64,000 nt of DNA, from assembly GCA_942493245.1 (NCBI GenBank), contig OW818685.1:2170001-2234000 (forward strand). The letters run 5' to 3'. Position 1 is the first letter of the stretch; every line of letters starts with the position of its first letter. Source of the stretch: DAOPYU01 sp942493245. Lineage in GTDB: Bacteria > Sumerlaeota > Sumerlaeia > UBA8349. Positions 18,120 through 26,377 of this stretch are shown piece after piece. The notes beneath the pieces are model-generated. The model saw only the letters and a list, made by a program, of their open reading frames with translations. It made no database searches and was not told where the DNA came from. A program made the translations under genes and the position numbers.

Positions 18120-19481
18120 TTATTGTTCCGGTATTAGTTGCGTGTCTCGGTACTGCGCGATTTGAGCGGCTATGATTTCCTGCTCACGCCAGTTGCCGTA
18201 GGCCGAGCCGCTGGGTACCAGGCGGGTATGCAGGGCTTCCAGAACGCGGGGACTGATCTTGCCGGGAGGGGACTGGGCGAAGCGCGTTTGAGGGATCGGC
18301 AGGAAGGTGTGTGTGTGGATGCGGGCGCCCAGGGCGACCAGTTCGTCCATGAAGTCGAGCGTCGCTTCCTGGTCCGTTTCGGTTTCTCCCGGCAATCCGA
18401 AGATGAAGTCCACATTGGCCTTGAGGCCGTGGCGCAGGATGCAGGCTGCGGCGCGCCTCGCTTCATCCACCGTGTGGCCGCGGTGGCACAGACGCAGAAC
18501 CCGGTCACTGCCCGACTGCGCGCCGATCACGAGATTGGTATTGGTGGCGTACTCGAGCACCATGCCGACCATCTCGTCATTGACGTGTTCGGGTCGGACC
18601 TCGGATGGGAAAGAGCCGAAATAGAGGCGTCCTCCGGAACCGGCGATCTCTCTCGCGCCGCGCAACAGGGTACGGACCGCGCCTGGATTGGGTTGCCGTC
18701 CGTCGGGAGAACCGTAGCCAAAGGCGTTGGGAGTGATAAAGCGGTAGTCGGTTCGGCCCGCTTTGCGCATGACTTTCATGTAGCGCCAGACGGATTCGGG
18801 GCTGCGGTGACGGGGCCGGGTGTTGTGGAGTTTGGAAATCTGGCAGAACGCGCAGGCGAACGGGCAACCGCGTGTCAGTTCGATGTGGCCGCAACGATCC
18901 ACGTCCTGAGTGGGAAAAGGAGGGTAGGCGTTCAGGTCGATCGAATCTCCGCCGACGTTCTGAATCAATCGCCCCGTCGTATCCAGCGAGACCAGCCCCG
19001 GGACGTGCCGCCACTCGCGGCCTTCGGTCAAACGCAGGAGCAGATCTACGAAGGCGGCTTCGCCTTCACCCGCGATAACGGCTTGGAAGCCGAGTTCCAG
19101 CGTGCCTCGGGGATCGGCGGTCGGGTGGGGACCACCCGCCAGCAGAAAGGCGCCTGTTTGGGTGAAGTCTACGGTGCCATTGGACTCCAGATCCAATGCT
19201 TTCAACAATTGGCCCATCCAATGCCGGGTTTCGACGAATTGAATGGAATTGAGCGAGACGGCCACCAGAACCGGTTGACCGGCGCTTTTGAGTTCCGCGA
19301 CCCGTGCGACCAGGTCGCGGGGATAGAGGGGGTATTCCAGTGGCAGGTTTCGCAATCCCGGATGCGTTTCCAAAGCGCCTGCCAGAGCGTGGATGCTGTA
19401 CCGGTTACCTTTGAAGTAGGAGAAGAGGATGGTCGGCGAAAGGCACATAGGGGCGCAGGATAGGGAGAAGTGGGGAGACAT
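18120..19481 (-). CDS. B12-binding domain/radical SAM protein, MJ1487-like
   Basis: 453 residues. An N-terminal B12-binding-like domain (about 15-150) is followed by a radical SAM barrel with Cys206, Cys210 and Cys213 in GCPFACAFC, ligating the 4Fe-4S cluster, and later YFGSFPSEVRP and DFIFGLPGET strands. Layout and the SYFKGNRYSIHALAGALE opening fit the TIGR04013 family, whose reaction is not established. The start is uncertain: the ATG at 19481 and an in-frame ATG 11 codons later both lack a strong ribosome site. It lies convergent to the CotH gene and divergent to dnaN, with no operon partner to hint at a substrate. Confidence 0.85.
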   Translation of the reverse strand: MSPHFSLSCAPMCLSPTILFSYFKGNRYSIHALAGALETHPGLRNLPLEYPLYPRDLVARVAELKSAGQPVLVAVSLNSIQFVETRHWMGQLLKALDLESNGTVDFTQTGAFLLAGGPHPTADPRGTLELGFQAVIAGEGEAAFVDLLLRLTEGREWRHVPGLVSLDTTGRLIQNVGGDSIDLNAYPPFPTQDVDRCGHIELTRGCPFACAFCQISKLHNTRPRHRSPESVWRYMKVMRKAGRTDYRFITPNAFGYGSPDGRQPNPGAVRTLLRGAREIAGSGGRLYFGSFPSEVRPEHVNDEMVGMVLEYATNTNLVIGAQSGSDRVLRLCHRGHTVDEARRAAACILRHGLKANVDFIFGLPGETETDQEATLDFMDELVALGARIHTHTFLPIPQTRFAQSPPGKISPRVLEALHTRLVPSGSAYGNWREQEIIAAQIAQYRDTQLIPEQ

Positions 19482-19677
19482 TCAAGGTCTTTTTCTTCTG
19501 GAGGCGTGTTGGATGAGGGGGGGAGAGGCGACCGATGGGAGGGCGCCTGTGGACTCTCACTATTTTATGTGTGTCTGATTCCACTTCAGTTAGATCCGTT
19601 CTTGAGATCCTGGTGAGGTGGAGAGTCAAGGGGATCGTGTTTTTCCGGCTTTCTACGCCGGGAGGCCCAAAAAGTGC

Positions 19678-19706
19678 TTGAACTTCGGCTTCGTTTTCCT
19701 TAGTTT
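19678..19706 (+). promoter_or_regulatory. Candidate dnaN promoter
   Basis: TTGAAC (19678-19683) and TAGTTT (19701-19706) are 17 bases apart, about 65 bases before the dnaN start codon. The -10 box is weak. The rest of the 288-base gap (19482-19769) shows nothing recognisable. Confidence 0.4.
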
Positions 19707-19769
19707 AAGGGGGCAACTCAAGTTGCATCCGTGGGTGTATTTTATCCTGTGAAAGAGGTTTTGATTTAG

Positions 19770-20894
19770 ATGAAGCTCTCCTTTGAAAAAGAACAATTGG
19801 TTTATGCTACCACAGCCACGCACGGTGTTGCGAACCCGCAGAGTAGCCTGCCAATTCTGGGGAATATCTTGATTTCCGCCGACGCGGATGGGGCCGTGAC
19901 GTTCGAGGCCAGCGACATGGAAGCCTGTGTGCGGTGCAAGGCGGTGGGAGAGGTCTTGGAGATCGGCGCTGTCACGGTGCCTGCCAAGATGTTTCACAGC
20001 ATCGTTAAGCAATTGTCCTCCGGTCGGGTGGAATTGGAGTTTTCCAACTCACTGGCCAGCATCAAGTGCGGGGGCGATCAGTACCAGCTCACGACACAGA
20101 GCGCCGAAGATTTTCCGAGCTGGCCGGATTTGCAGGCCGGTACCACGCTCTGTATCGAGCAGAAAACCCTGAAGCGCATTCTGGGCAACGTGCTCTATGC
20201 GTTGCCTCTGCGCGACCCGCGCAAGGTGTTGCTGGGGGCCTTGTTCGACATCAAGAACAACGAACTGGTGTGTGTGACGACTGATGGCAAGAAACTGGGG
20301 CTGTCGCGTTGCGACCTGCCGGAGATCGAAGGGGTGCAGCCTGCTTCGGCGATTATTCCCCACAAGATTCTGACCGAAGTGCATCACAGCCTGAAAGACG
20401 AAGGGACGGTGCGCCTGTTGATCGGTGAGCGTCAGGTGGCTTTCGATCTGGGGAACCTGCTGTATCTGAGCAACCGGATTGACGGGATTTTCCCCAATTA
20501 TGAGATGGTGATCCCAAAGGAATTCTCGAAACGGATTCCGCTGAACCGAGGTCGTTTCATGGAGGTGGTCAGCCGGGCCGCTCTGCTCTCCGAGGAGCGG
20601 AACAATTCAGTGATTATGCGTTTCGAGCAAGGGCGTATCCGCATTTCATCGCGGACGTATGAGATGGGATCCTATCAGGGCGTTCTCGACGTCGAATACG
20701 ACGGGGACTCCTTCGATATCGCGTTTAACCATGTCTATCTCAACGACACGCTGCGTGTGATCGCGAACGACACCATTGTGATGAAAATCATGCAGAATAC
20801 GGCGCCGGTGGTGTTTGTCGAGTCAAACGACGATAAGTCGCTGTTCCTCGTGATGCCGATCAAACTCACCGACATTGCGGAGTTCAATGAGTAG
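19770..20894 (+). CDS. dnaN: DNA polymerase III sliding clamp, beta subunit
   Basis: 374 residues, the normal length. Three repeated clamp domains run end to end. Typical stretches are the MKLSFEKEQL start, SLPILGNILI, VTVPAKMFHSIV, ATDGKKLG-type (VCTTDGKKLGLSRC) and the C-terminal DKSLFLVMPIKL. The clamp encircles DNA and tethers the replicative polymerase. The usual neighbours dnaA, recF and gyrB are absent; it is flanked by an unrelated radical SAM gene and a cupin gene. gaaagagg precedes the ATG. A strong terminator follows, so it is transcribed alone. Confidence 0.96.
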   Translation: MKLSFEKEQLVYATTATHGVANPQSSLPILGNILISADADGAVTFEASDMEACVRCKAVGEVLEIGAVTVPAKMFHSIVKQLSSGRVELEFSNSLASIKCGGDQYQLTTQSAEDFPSWPDLQAGTTLCIEQKTLKRILGNVLYALPLRDPRKVLLGALFDIKNNELVCVTTDGKKLGLSRCDLPEIEGVQPASAIIPHKILTEVHHSLKDEGTVRLLIGERQVAFDLGNLLYLSNRIDGIFPNYEMVIPKEFSKRIPLNRGRFMEVVSRAALLSEERNNSVIMRFEQGRIRISSRTYEMGSYQGVLDVEYDGDSFDIAFNHVYLNDTLRVIANDTIVMKIMQNTAPVVFVESNDDKSLFLVMPIKLTDIAEFNE

Positions 20895-20951
20895 TGTCGC
20901 CGAAGTGGCTGCTTGAAGTGTCACAACGGACAGGAATAACAATCGTTTCGG

Positions 20952-20994
20952 TCACCACCCCTCCAGACTCGGGTCTGGAGGGGTGGTGATTTTT
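20952..20994 (+). terminator. Intrinsic terminator of dnaN
   Basis: A perfect 16-bp stem (20952-20967 with 20974-20989) with a six-base loop is followed by five Ts (20990-20994), 57 bases after the dnaN stop. Confidence 0.85.
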
Positions 20995-21035
20995 CGGAAG
21001 AGATTCCGCCTCGCACTCGATGGGCGCGTGGTGGG

Positions 21036-21836
21036 TCAACTGAAATCCGGGTATTCGTAGTGAAGCAGGTGGATGGGCGATTCGTCTGGTTCTATCTCAG
21101 GGAACCGCTGACAATTCGGGTCGAAAAACAGGTAATCGTTCGTTTCATCACAGGTGGTGGAGATGTTCCCGACGATGCAACTGGCCTTTTCGGGCCAGTA
21201 TTTGTGAAAGACGCCGGGTTGGAGGGTCAATCCGTCTCCGGGAACCAGTCGCACAATGCCCCCAGCCTTGACGTTGTAGGCGATACCATTGACCTGCAGA
21301 GGCACACGGCTTTTTTCGTCTATTTCGCTTTCGGAGGTGGATTGGTACACCTGCACGACCAGGTCGCCTCCGCCCCGGTTGATCAGGTCGTGGGTACGTT
21401 GTTTCAAGGCGAGTAAGGGGATTGTCTGGTGGAGTTGGAGCAGCATGATTTTTTCTGAATAGTGGCGTCCCAGTCCATTGGGGGTTTCTACCGGAGCCTC
21501 TTCGGAAAACTCCTGAACGGGGTTTCTGGAAGGCAATCCATTGCGCAGCATGAAAGAAGTCAAGCCTTGTGCGGCAAAGTCTCCCAGACCGAAATCGGTT
21601 ACGTCCCAGCCGAGGTGGCAGTCTTTGATGGCCTGCATCTCTTCGCCGGAATAGTCCCAGTTGATGGCGCTCCAGGCCGCCCACCTGGGCAGTTTGAAAC
21701 GGTAGGCCTCGAAGAAGTCTCGCGCGAGAAGAATGGTGGCGTTTATTTCGGATCGTTTCACACAAAATCCCAGTTCTTGCTCAAAGAGGATGGTTCTTTC
21801 ATGAACTGACGGCATGTTCCCGAAATCCGGAAGCAT
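21036..21836 (-). CDS. D-lyxose ketol-isomerase-like cupin with altered metal site
   Basis: About 266 residues from the ATG at 21836; a TTG at 21872 would add twelve. The family core opens at KRSEIN, about 26 residues in, where family members usually begin; a GTG just before it could be the true start. Scaffold motifs are kept: AAWSAINWDYSGEEM, LINRGGGD, VRLVPGDGLTLQPG and FHKYWPE. The metal site is not: family members carry HxH then Glu just before INRGGG, whereas here the aligned residues are Leu, Leu and His (PLLALKQRTHDLINRGGG). Only the later histidine in GVFHKYW remains. It may be inactive or use a different chemistry. It lies 74 bases downstream of the SBBP-repeat gene on the same strand. 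Confidence 0.7.
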   Translation of the reverse strand: MLPDFGNMPSVHERTILFEQELGFCVKRSEINATILLARDFFEAYRFKLPRWAAWSAINWDYSGEEMQAIKDCHLGWDVTDFGLGDFAAQGLTSFMLRNGLPSRNPVQEFSEEAPVETPNGLGRHYSEKIMLLQLHQTIPLLALKQRTHDLINRGGGDLVVQVYQSTSESEIDEKSRVPLQVNGIAYNVKAGGIVRLVPGDGLTLQPGVFHKYWPEKASCIVGNISTTCDETNDYLFFDPNCQRFPEIEPDESPIHLLHYEYPDFS

Positions 21837-21910
21837 ACCGTCAGTTTTCACAGAGGTGTCTTGCAGAGTCAACAGAGAAGATTCTCGTTACGGTCGTGAT
21901 TTTTTCGGAA

Positions 21911-24490
21911 TCACGGCGCCGTCGTGATGACCGCGAACTGGCTGGTATCTATGTCGGGAATGGCGCTGTTCACATAGGCGATGCCTTTGAGGGGCGCTCC
22001 CGATCCGAGGAGAATCTTCCCGATCTTGCCTTTACAGGTCGGGTTTTCTCCGGCAAAACCAGCCAGAAATGTGGCGGAAATTCCCGCTGTGGCCGAGATC
22101 GTTTCCATGTCGTTCAGCGCTTGGATGCGGGTGGCGCCGGGCGTATCCGGCAACCCGATATACCCGCCAGCCATTCCGACCGCCGTCTTTTTACCTTTGG
22201 CTTCGATGGACTTGATCGGGGTGGTCGAGATCAGGCGTCGCGAGACCAGACCCGCCCGGATGGGCACCGTACTGGCAGCCGTTTTGAAAGAGCCTCCCGT
22301 GACCGCAATCTTTGAGATTCCCCCCATCATGAAGTCGGGCGCCAGGGGAGCGGCTGTCAGGATCAGGCTGTCCAGAGCGCCGGTGAGGAAGATCGAGTCG
22401 TATTCCGCCGATGGGATCTGCGTTCCCGCTGCGTGGGCCACGAGGCGCGAACGCTTGCCGATTCCGGCCAGACTGTAGGTTTTCATTTTCTGGGGATTGG
22501 TAAAGGCTTTTGAAGCGACGGTCATTTTTCGAACCGGTTGCCAGGTGGTGAAGTCTTCGATCGCGATACCCGTGAAGGCTGCGTCCAACGGGTATTGCAG
22601 GTTGACCTGATCTTCGGAATTATCCACGATGAAGAACGAACTGGCAGCCACCTGTCCCGCCGCAGAGTCGGCCTGTGCGGCCATGCGGATTCTTTGAATC
22701 CCTTCCGCTTCGATTGTCTCGATATTGGCCGTCACCGTGTTCAGGCTTCCAATGGAACCGGCGCAATTCAATTGCCAGACGTCGCAATTGGAATAGAAAT
22801 TTCCGATATCGCCGGAAATCGAGACCCTGCGGAGCATGCGCAGATCGCGGAGGTAGAAGGACTGTCCGTAAATGGGATCTGCGATCGGAGGTATTTTCTT
22901 CATGAGGGAGATCTTGACCCAACTGTCCGTGTCGGTGTCCGAAACCGTCATATTTCCGTAACCATCTGTTGTTACCTTACAGTGTTTGAAGGTCACCTTG
23001 TAGTTTTTCTGTAAGCCCTCATCGCGGAAGGTGGTCAGGAAGGCATTCTGATCGCCACTCAGTTCCGTATCGTGTCCGCCTGAGATCCAATCGTCGGAAT
23101 TGGTCCCCCCCACAACGTGGATTTCTCCATTGCTGTTCAAGGCAATAGCCCGTCCACTTTCGTCTTTTGAACCGCCCAGAAAGGTGGACCACAAATGTTG
23201 CCCTGAGCCAGAGAGTTTGGCCAGATAGCCGTCCGATTTTCCCTGATTTTCCATGTGGGATCCACCGCCGACCCACTCGGAGGAAGCGGTATAACCGGTC
23301 AGGAAGATGTTATCGGAGCTGTCCACCAGAAGATCCGCTCCGGTATCACTCTTGTTTCCGCCCAGATAAGTGGACCAGAGAAGTTGGCCATAATCCGCAA
23401 ATTGGGCGACCAGAACGTCTCGTCCTTGCCCGTAGGTGGTGTCGAACCCGCCAAACATCCAATCGTCTTCCAGAGGATCGCTTTCCGAATCGGTGTACCC
23501 GATGACGATCGGCATATTCTGACTGTCCAGAGCGATCCCCGTGATCACATCCGTGTCTCGGCCTCCGAGGTAACTCGACCACGTGTGGGCGCCTGTGCTG
23601 GTCAGACAGACCAGGAAGCCATCCTGATCTGCTGGACCATTTTCGTGGTGGGTATCGAAGCCCTTCGAGATCCAGCCATCGGAAAACGTATAGCCTCCGA
23701 CATAGACCCGGTCTCCATTTTTGACGGCGATCGCCTGGGCTGCGTCTTCATCACTGCCTCCCAGGTAGGTGGACCATTGGTGTGCGCCTGTGTCGGAAAG
23801 TTTGACGGCGAAACCGTCCTTGTTCCCGTTTGGGGACGTATCGAATCCCCCGGAAACCCATCCGTCCGAATAGGTTTCTCCGGCGACATATACCGCGCCG
23901 GCACTGTCCAGCGCGATGGAATTGGCGATGTCTTCGTCGCCGGCGCCCAGGTACGTGGACCAGAGGGATTGGCCGTTGCTGTCGAGCTTGGTCACAAAAC
24001 CATCTCCACTACCGCCATAGGTGGTATCGTAACCATTTGTCGCCCAATTGAGAGAGGCTGTTTCCCCGACGACATACACATTGCCCGTGGGACTGACGAC
24101 CATATCGTAGGTGGTTTCGTTACCCGAACCGCCCAGATAGGTGGCCCAGAGAAACGCGCCGGCGCTTGAAAACTTGGCCACAAAGACGTCCCGACCGCCA
24201 TTGCGGGTGGTATCGAGAGAACCGGTGATCCAGCCGTCGGAGTTGGTGTCTCCGGCAACATAGATGTTCCCCTCGGCATCTACGCCCACTCCACGCGCGA
24301 TGTCCTTGTTGTCCCCTCCCAGGTAGGTGGACCAGGCAGAGGTCAAGCCATGTGTGGTCTGGATCTCCTGGGCGAATCCGGTGGTGACCAAACCCAGCCA
24401 GACGGACACAGCCAGGATAAGGCTTGGAATCCTCAACCGCTTTTTGAAATGGAGGGTCGAGAATGCTGGCGTATGATTGGAGCGGTTCAT
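21911..24490 (-). CDS. Secreted SBBP beta-propeller-repeat protein with unassigned C-terminal domain
   Basis: 859 residues. Signal peptide about 1-41 (ends TGFAQ). Residues about 50-520 hold seven SBBP repeats of about 65-70 residues, each opening WSTYLGG-like and containing IYVAGxTxSDGW and GGFDT segments, expected to fold as a seven-bladed propeller. The remaining about 340 residues are not a family I recognise; they show short repetitive strands such as SISGDIGNF, AGSIGSLNTV and ISKIAVTGGSF that could form a beta-solenoid. The ATG at 24490 follows GGAGGA. It is probably exported to the surface. A long leader of about 215 bases separates it from its promoter. Confidence 0.8.
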   Translation of the reverse strand: MNRSNHTPAFSTLHFKKRLRIPSLILAVSVWLGLVTTGFAQEIQTTHGLTSAWSTYLGGDNKDIARGVGVDAEGNIYVAGDTNSDGWITGSLDTTRNGGRDVFVAKFSSAGAFLWATYLGGSGNETTYDMVVSPTGNVYVVGETASLNWATNGYDTTYGGSGDGFVTKLDSNGQSLWSTYLGAGDEDIANSIALDSAGAVYVAGETYSDGWVSGGFDTSPNGNKDGFAVKLSDTGAHQWSTYLGGSDEDAAQAIAVKNGDRVYVGGYTFSDGWISKGFDTHHENGPADQDGFLVCLTSTGAHTWSSYLGGRDTDVITGIALDSQNMPIVIGYTDSESDPLEDDWMFGGFDTTYGQGRDVLVAQFADYGQLLWSTYLGGNKSDTGADLLVDSSDNIFLTGYTASSEWVGGGSHMENQGKSDGYLAKLSGSGQHLWSTFLGGSKDESGRAIALNSNGEIHVVGGTNSDDWISGGHDTELSGDQNAFLTTFRDEGLQKNYKVTFKHCKVTTDGYGNMTVSDTDTDSWVKISLMKKIPPIADPIYGQSFYLRDLRMLRRVSISGDIGNFYSNCDVWQLNCAGSIGSLNTVTANIETIEAEGIQRIRMAAQADSAAGQVAASSFFIVDNSEDQVNLQYPLDAAFTGIAIEDFTTWQPVRKMTVASKAFTNPQKMKTYSLAGIGKRSRLVAHAAGTQIPSAEYDSIFLTGALDSLILTAAPLAPDFMMGGISKIAVTGGSFKTAASTVPIRAGLVSRRLISTTPIKSIEAKGKKTAVGMAGGYIGLPDTPGATRIQALNDMETISATAGISATFLAGFAGENPTCKGKIGKILLGSGAPLKGIAYVNSAIPDIDTSQFAVITTAP

Positions 24491-24712
24491 GATGGGTTCC
24501 TCCCGTGTAGAAGAATACGTTTCTGTGTCCGTGTTTTACTGAAAAATGTACCCGATGTCGGAGCCGCGCATTCGAAGTCGGATTCTCCGGCTTCGAGAAA
24601 ATGCTTGCAGGCGAGTGTTTGGCGATCATCTGCGACGTCATTTATTATGAGGCGGAAAACAAGTATTCTCATCAGTGCAAAAATGTTTTCGATCAATTAC
24701 CTCATGATGCCT

Positions 24713-24741
24713 ATCATACTGCAATTCATGTCCAATGTCAA
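24713..24741 (-). promoter_or_regulatory. Promoter of the SBBP-repeat gene
   Basis: On the minus strand a perfect TTGACA (24736-24741) and TATGAT (24713-24718) are 17 bases apart. Transcription would start near 24706, leaving a leader of about 215 bases. Confidence 0.7.
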
Positions 24742-24889
24742 GCAATTCAGGGTTTGATGCCGTCTGTATTCATTCTATGGTTTTAAAAGATTCCTGTTCC
24801 GGTAATTACTGTCAGTGAATGTGCGCTGCGATATTCCGCTTGAATTGGCCAATGAAAAGGAGTTTTCTGCATATCAGGTGGGGTAAAAG

Positions 24890-24918
24890 TTGACAGGAGG
24901 GAAAAGTGTGGGTACGAT
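24890..24918 (+). promoter_or_regulatory. Promoter of the first Gfo/Idh-HEAT unit
   Basis: A perfect TTGACA (24890-24895) and TACGAT (24913-24918) are 17 bases apart, with the start expected near 24925, about 113 bases before the first gene. Confidence 0.7.
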
Positions 24919-25037
24919 CCCATCCGGATTTGAAATATTTGTGGAGCATTTCGGGCGCCGATCGCTTGTCGGGATGCGTCTGTCCATGAATGGGTTTCCA
25001 CGTGGGTTGATTTCACCAGAGGAGCAGGGAGATTGCC

Positions 25038-26339
25038 ATGTTGAAGAAGAACGGGAAGATGGCGCGCCGCGAATTTCTGGCGCGCGCGGCGGTTCTGGCT
25101 TCGGCGCCGTACATTGTGCCGGCGTCTGTGTTGGGCCGCAATGGAACCGTCCCCCCCAGTGAACGGATCCTGATGGCTGGGATTGGAATTGGGAATCGCG
25201 GTTCGTTTGATTTGAGCTGGATGATGGAAGAACCGGATATTCAATTTGTGGCGATTTGCGATGCCCGCAAGGAACGCCGCGAGGCGGTCAAGAAGGTGAT
25301 TGACGAGCGCTATGGCACAAAGGATTGTGCCATGTATCGCGACATTCGCCAGTTTCTGGCGGAGCGCACGGATATTGACGGGGTGTTGATCGCGACGGGA
25401 GACCGGTGGCATGCCACGGCGGCCACGATGGCGCTGCGGGCGGGCAAGGACGTGTATTCCGAAAAGCCCTCGTCCATGACGGTGGCCGAGGGACAGGGGG
25501 TAGTCGAGGCCGCGCGGCGGCATGGGCGGATCTACCAGACGGGAACGCAACGCCTGAGCGAGGGCAATTTCATTTTCTGTGATGAAATGGCCCGGTTGGG
25601 ACGACTGGGAAAAGTCCACACCGTCCGGGCGCATATTGCGCCGTGGGATGCGGCGGAAATGCGGCACGACTGGTTGCCCGGTCAACCCGAGCCGGGGCCG
25701 GATGTGGTGGACTGGGACGAGTGGCTGGGGCCGTGCCCCTGGCGTCCGTATCACCCGGAGTATGTGTCGGGTGGTTGGCGGGGGCACTACGATTTCCACA
25801 CCAGTTGCATCGGAGAATGGGGCGCGCACACGTTTGCCCAGTGCCAGTCGGCCATAGGCGCCGGGGAGACCTCGGCTGTTGAATACCACTATGTAAAAAA
25901 TGCAACAGGCGACGGCATGGTGGCGCGTTTCGCCAATGGGGTCAACATGGTCCTGCAACTCGAGGGGTGGCGGGGCACCTGTGGCGTCCGCTATGAAGGC
26001 TCGGAGGGGTGGGTGTCGGTGGCGGATGGCTATTCCAAGCCGGACGTTTCGTCGCCTTCGATGCTGGGCGACTACAAAAAGATTGTGGCCGATTATCAGG
26101 CCAGAACGCAGCGTCCGCTGAACCATGTGCGCGATTTCTTCGATTGCATCCGTTCGCGTCGGCTCACGGTGGCCAATCCGGTGGTGATGCATCGGTCCAT
26201 GACCACGGTCCACGCGGCGAATGTCTGCATGTGGTTGAAGCGCGATGTGCGGTTCGACCCGGCGACCGAGCGATTTGTCAACGATCCGGAAGCGGACCGT
26301 TATCTGTCCCGCGCCATGCGTGAGCCTTGGGCTCTGTAA
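25038..26339 (+). CDS. Tat-exported Gfo/Idh/MocA oxidoreductase (copy A)
   Basis: 433 residues. A twin-arginine signal (ARREFLARAAVL, about 9-33) predicts folded export to the periplasm with its nicotinamide cofactor. The Rossmann motif is AGIGIGNRG (47-55), the catalytic-loop motif EKP is at 142-144, and the C-terminal domain has GEWGAHTFAQ, where the usual DxGxHxxD histidine is kept but the last aspartate is not. The family oxidises or reduces sugars and inositols; members with Tat signals have been linked to C3 oxidation of glycosides. ATG at 25038 follows agggaga. The following HEAT-repeat gene starts 38 bases after its stop, so the two form one unit. Confidence 0.88.
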   Translation: MLKKNGKMARREFLARAAVLASAPYIVPASVLGRNGTVPPSERILMAGIGIGNRGSFDLSWMMEEPDIQFVAICDARKERREAVKKVIDERYGTKDCAMYRDIRQFLAERTDIDGVLIATGDRWHATAATMALRAGKDVYSEKPSSMTVAEGQGVVEAARRHGRIYQTGTQRLSEGNFIFCDEMARLGRLGKVHTVRAHIAPWDAAEMRHDWLPGQPEPGPDVVDWDEWLGPCPWRPYHPEYVSGGWRGHYDFHTSCIGEWGAHTFAQCQSAIGAGETSAVEYHYVKNATGDGMVARFANGVNMVLQLEGWRGTCGVRYEGSEGWVSVADGYSKPDVSSPSMLGDYKKIVADYQARTQRPLNHVRDFFDCIRSRRLTVANPVVMHRSMTTVHAANVCMWLKRDVRFDPATERFVNDPEADRYLSRAMREPWAL

Positions 26340-26377
26340 TTCTCGAACGGGTGTTCGATTGGAAGGAAACCCTACAC

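Larger units (their letters stand above)
24491..25037. other. 547-bp divergent intergenic region
   Basis: It carries two near-consensus promoters pointing outwards (24713-24741 minus, 24890-24918 plus) and long untranslated leaders on both sides. A 61-codon open frame at 24601-24786 has no ribosome site and no family resemblance, so it is not called. Confidence 0.65.

Noticed and set aside
24601..24786. A 61-codon open frame in the SBBP/Gfo intergenic region
   Set aside because: No ribosome site and no similarity; it overlaps the minus-strand promoter and leader of the SBBP gene.
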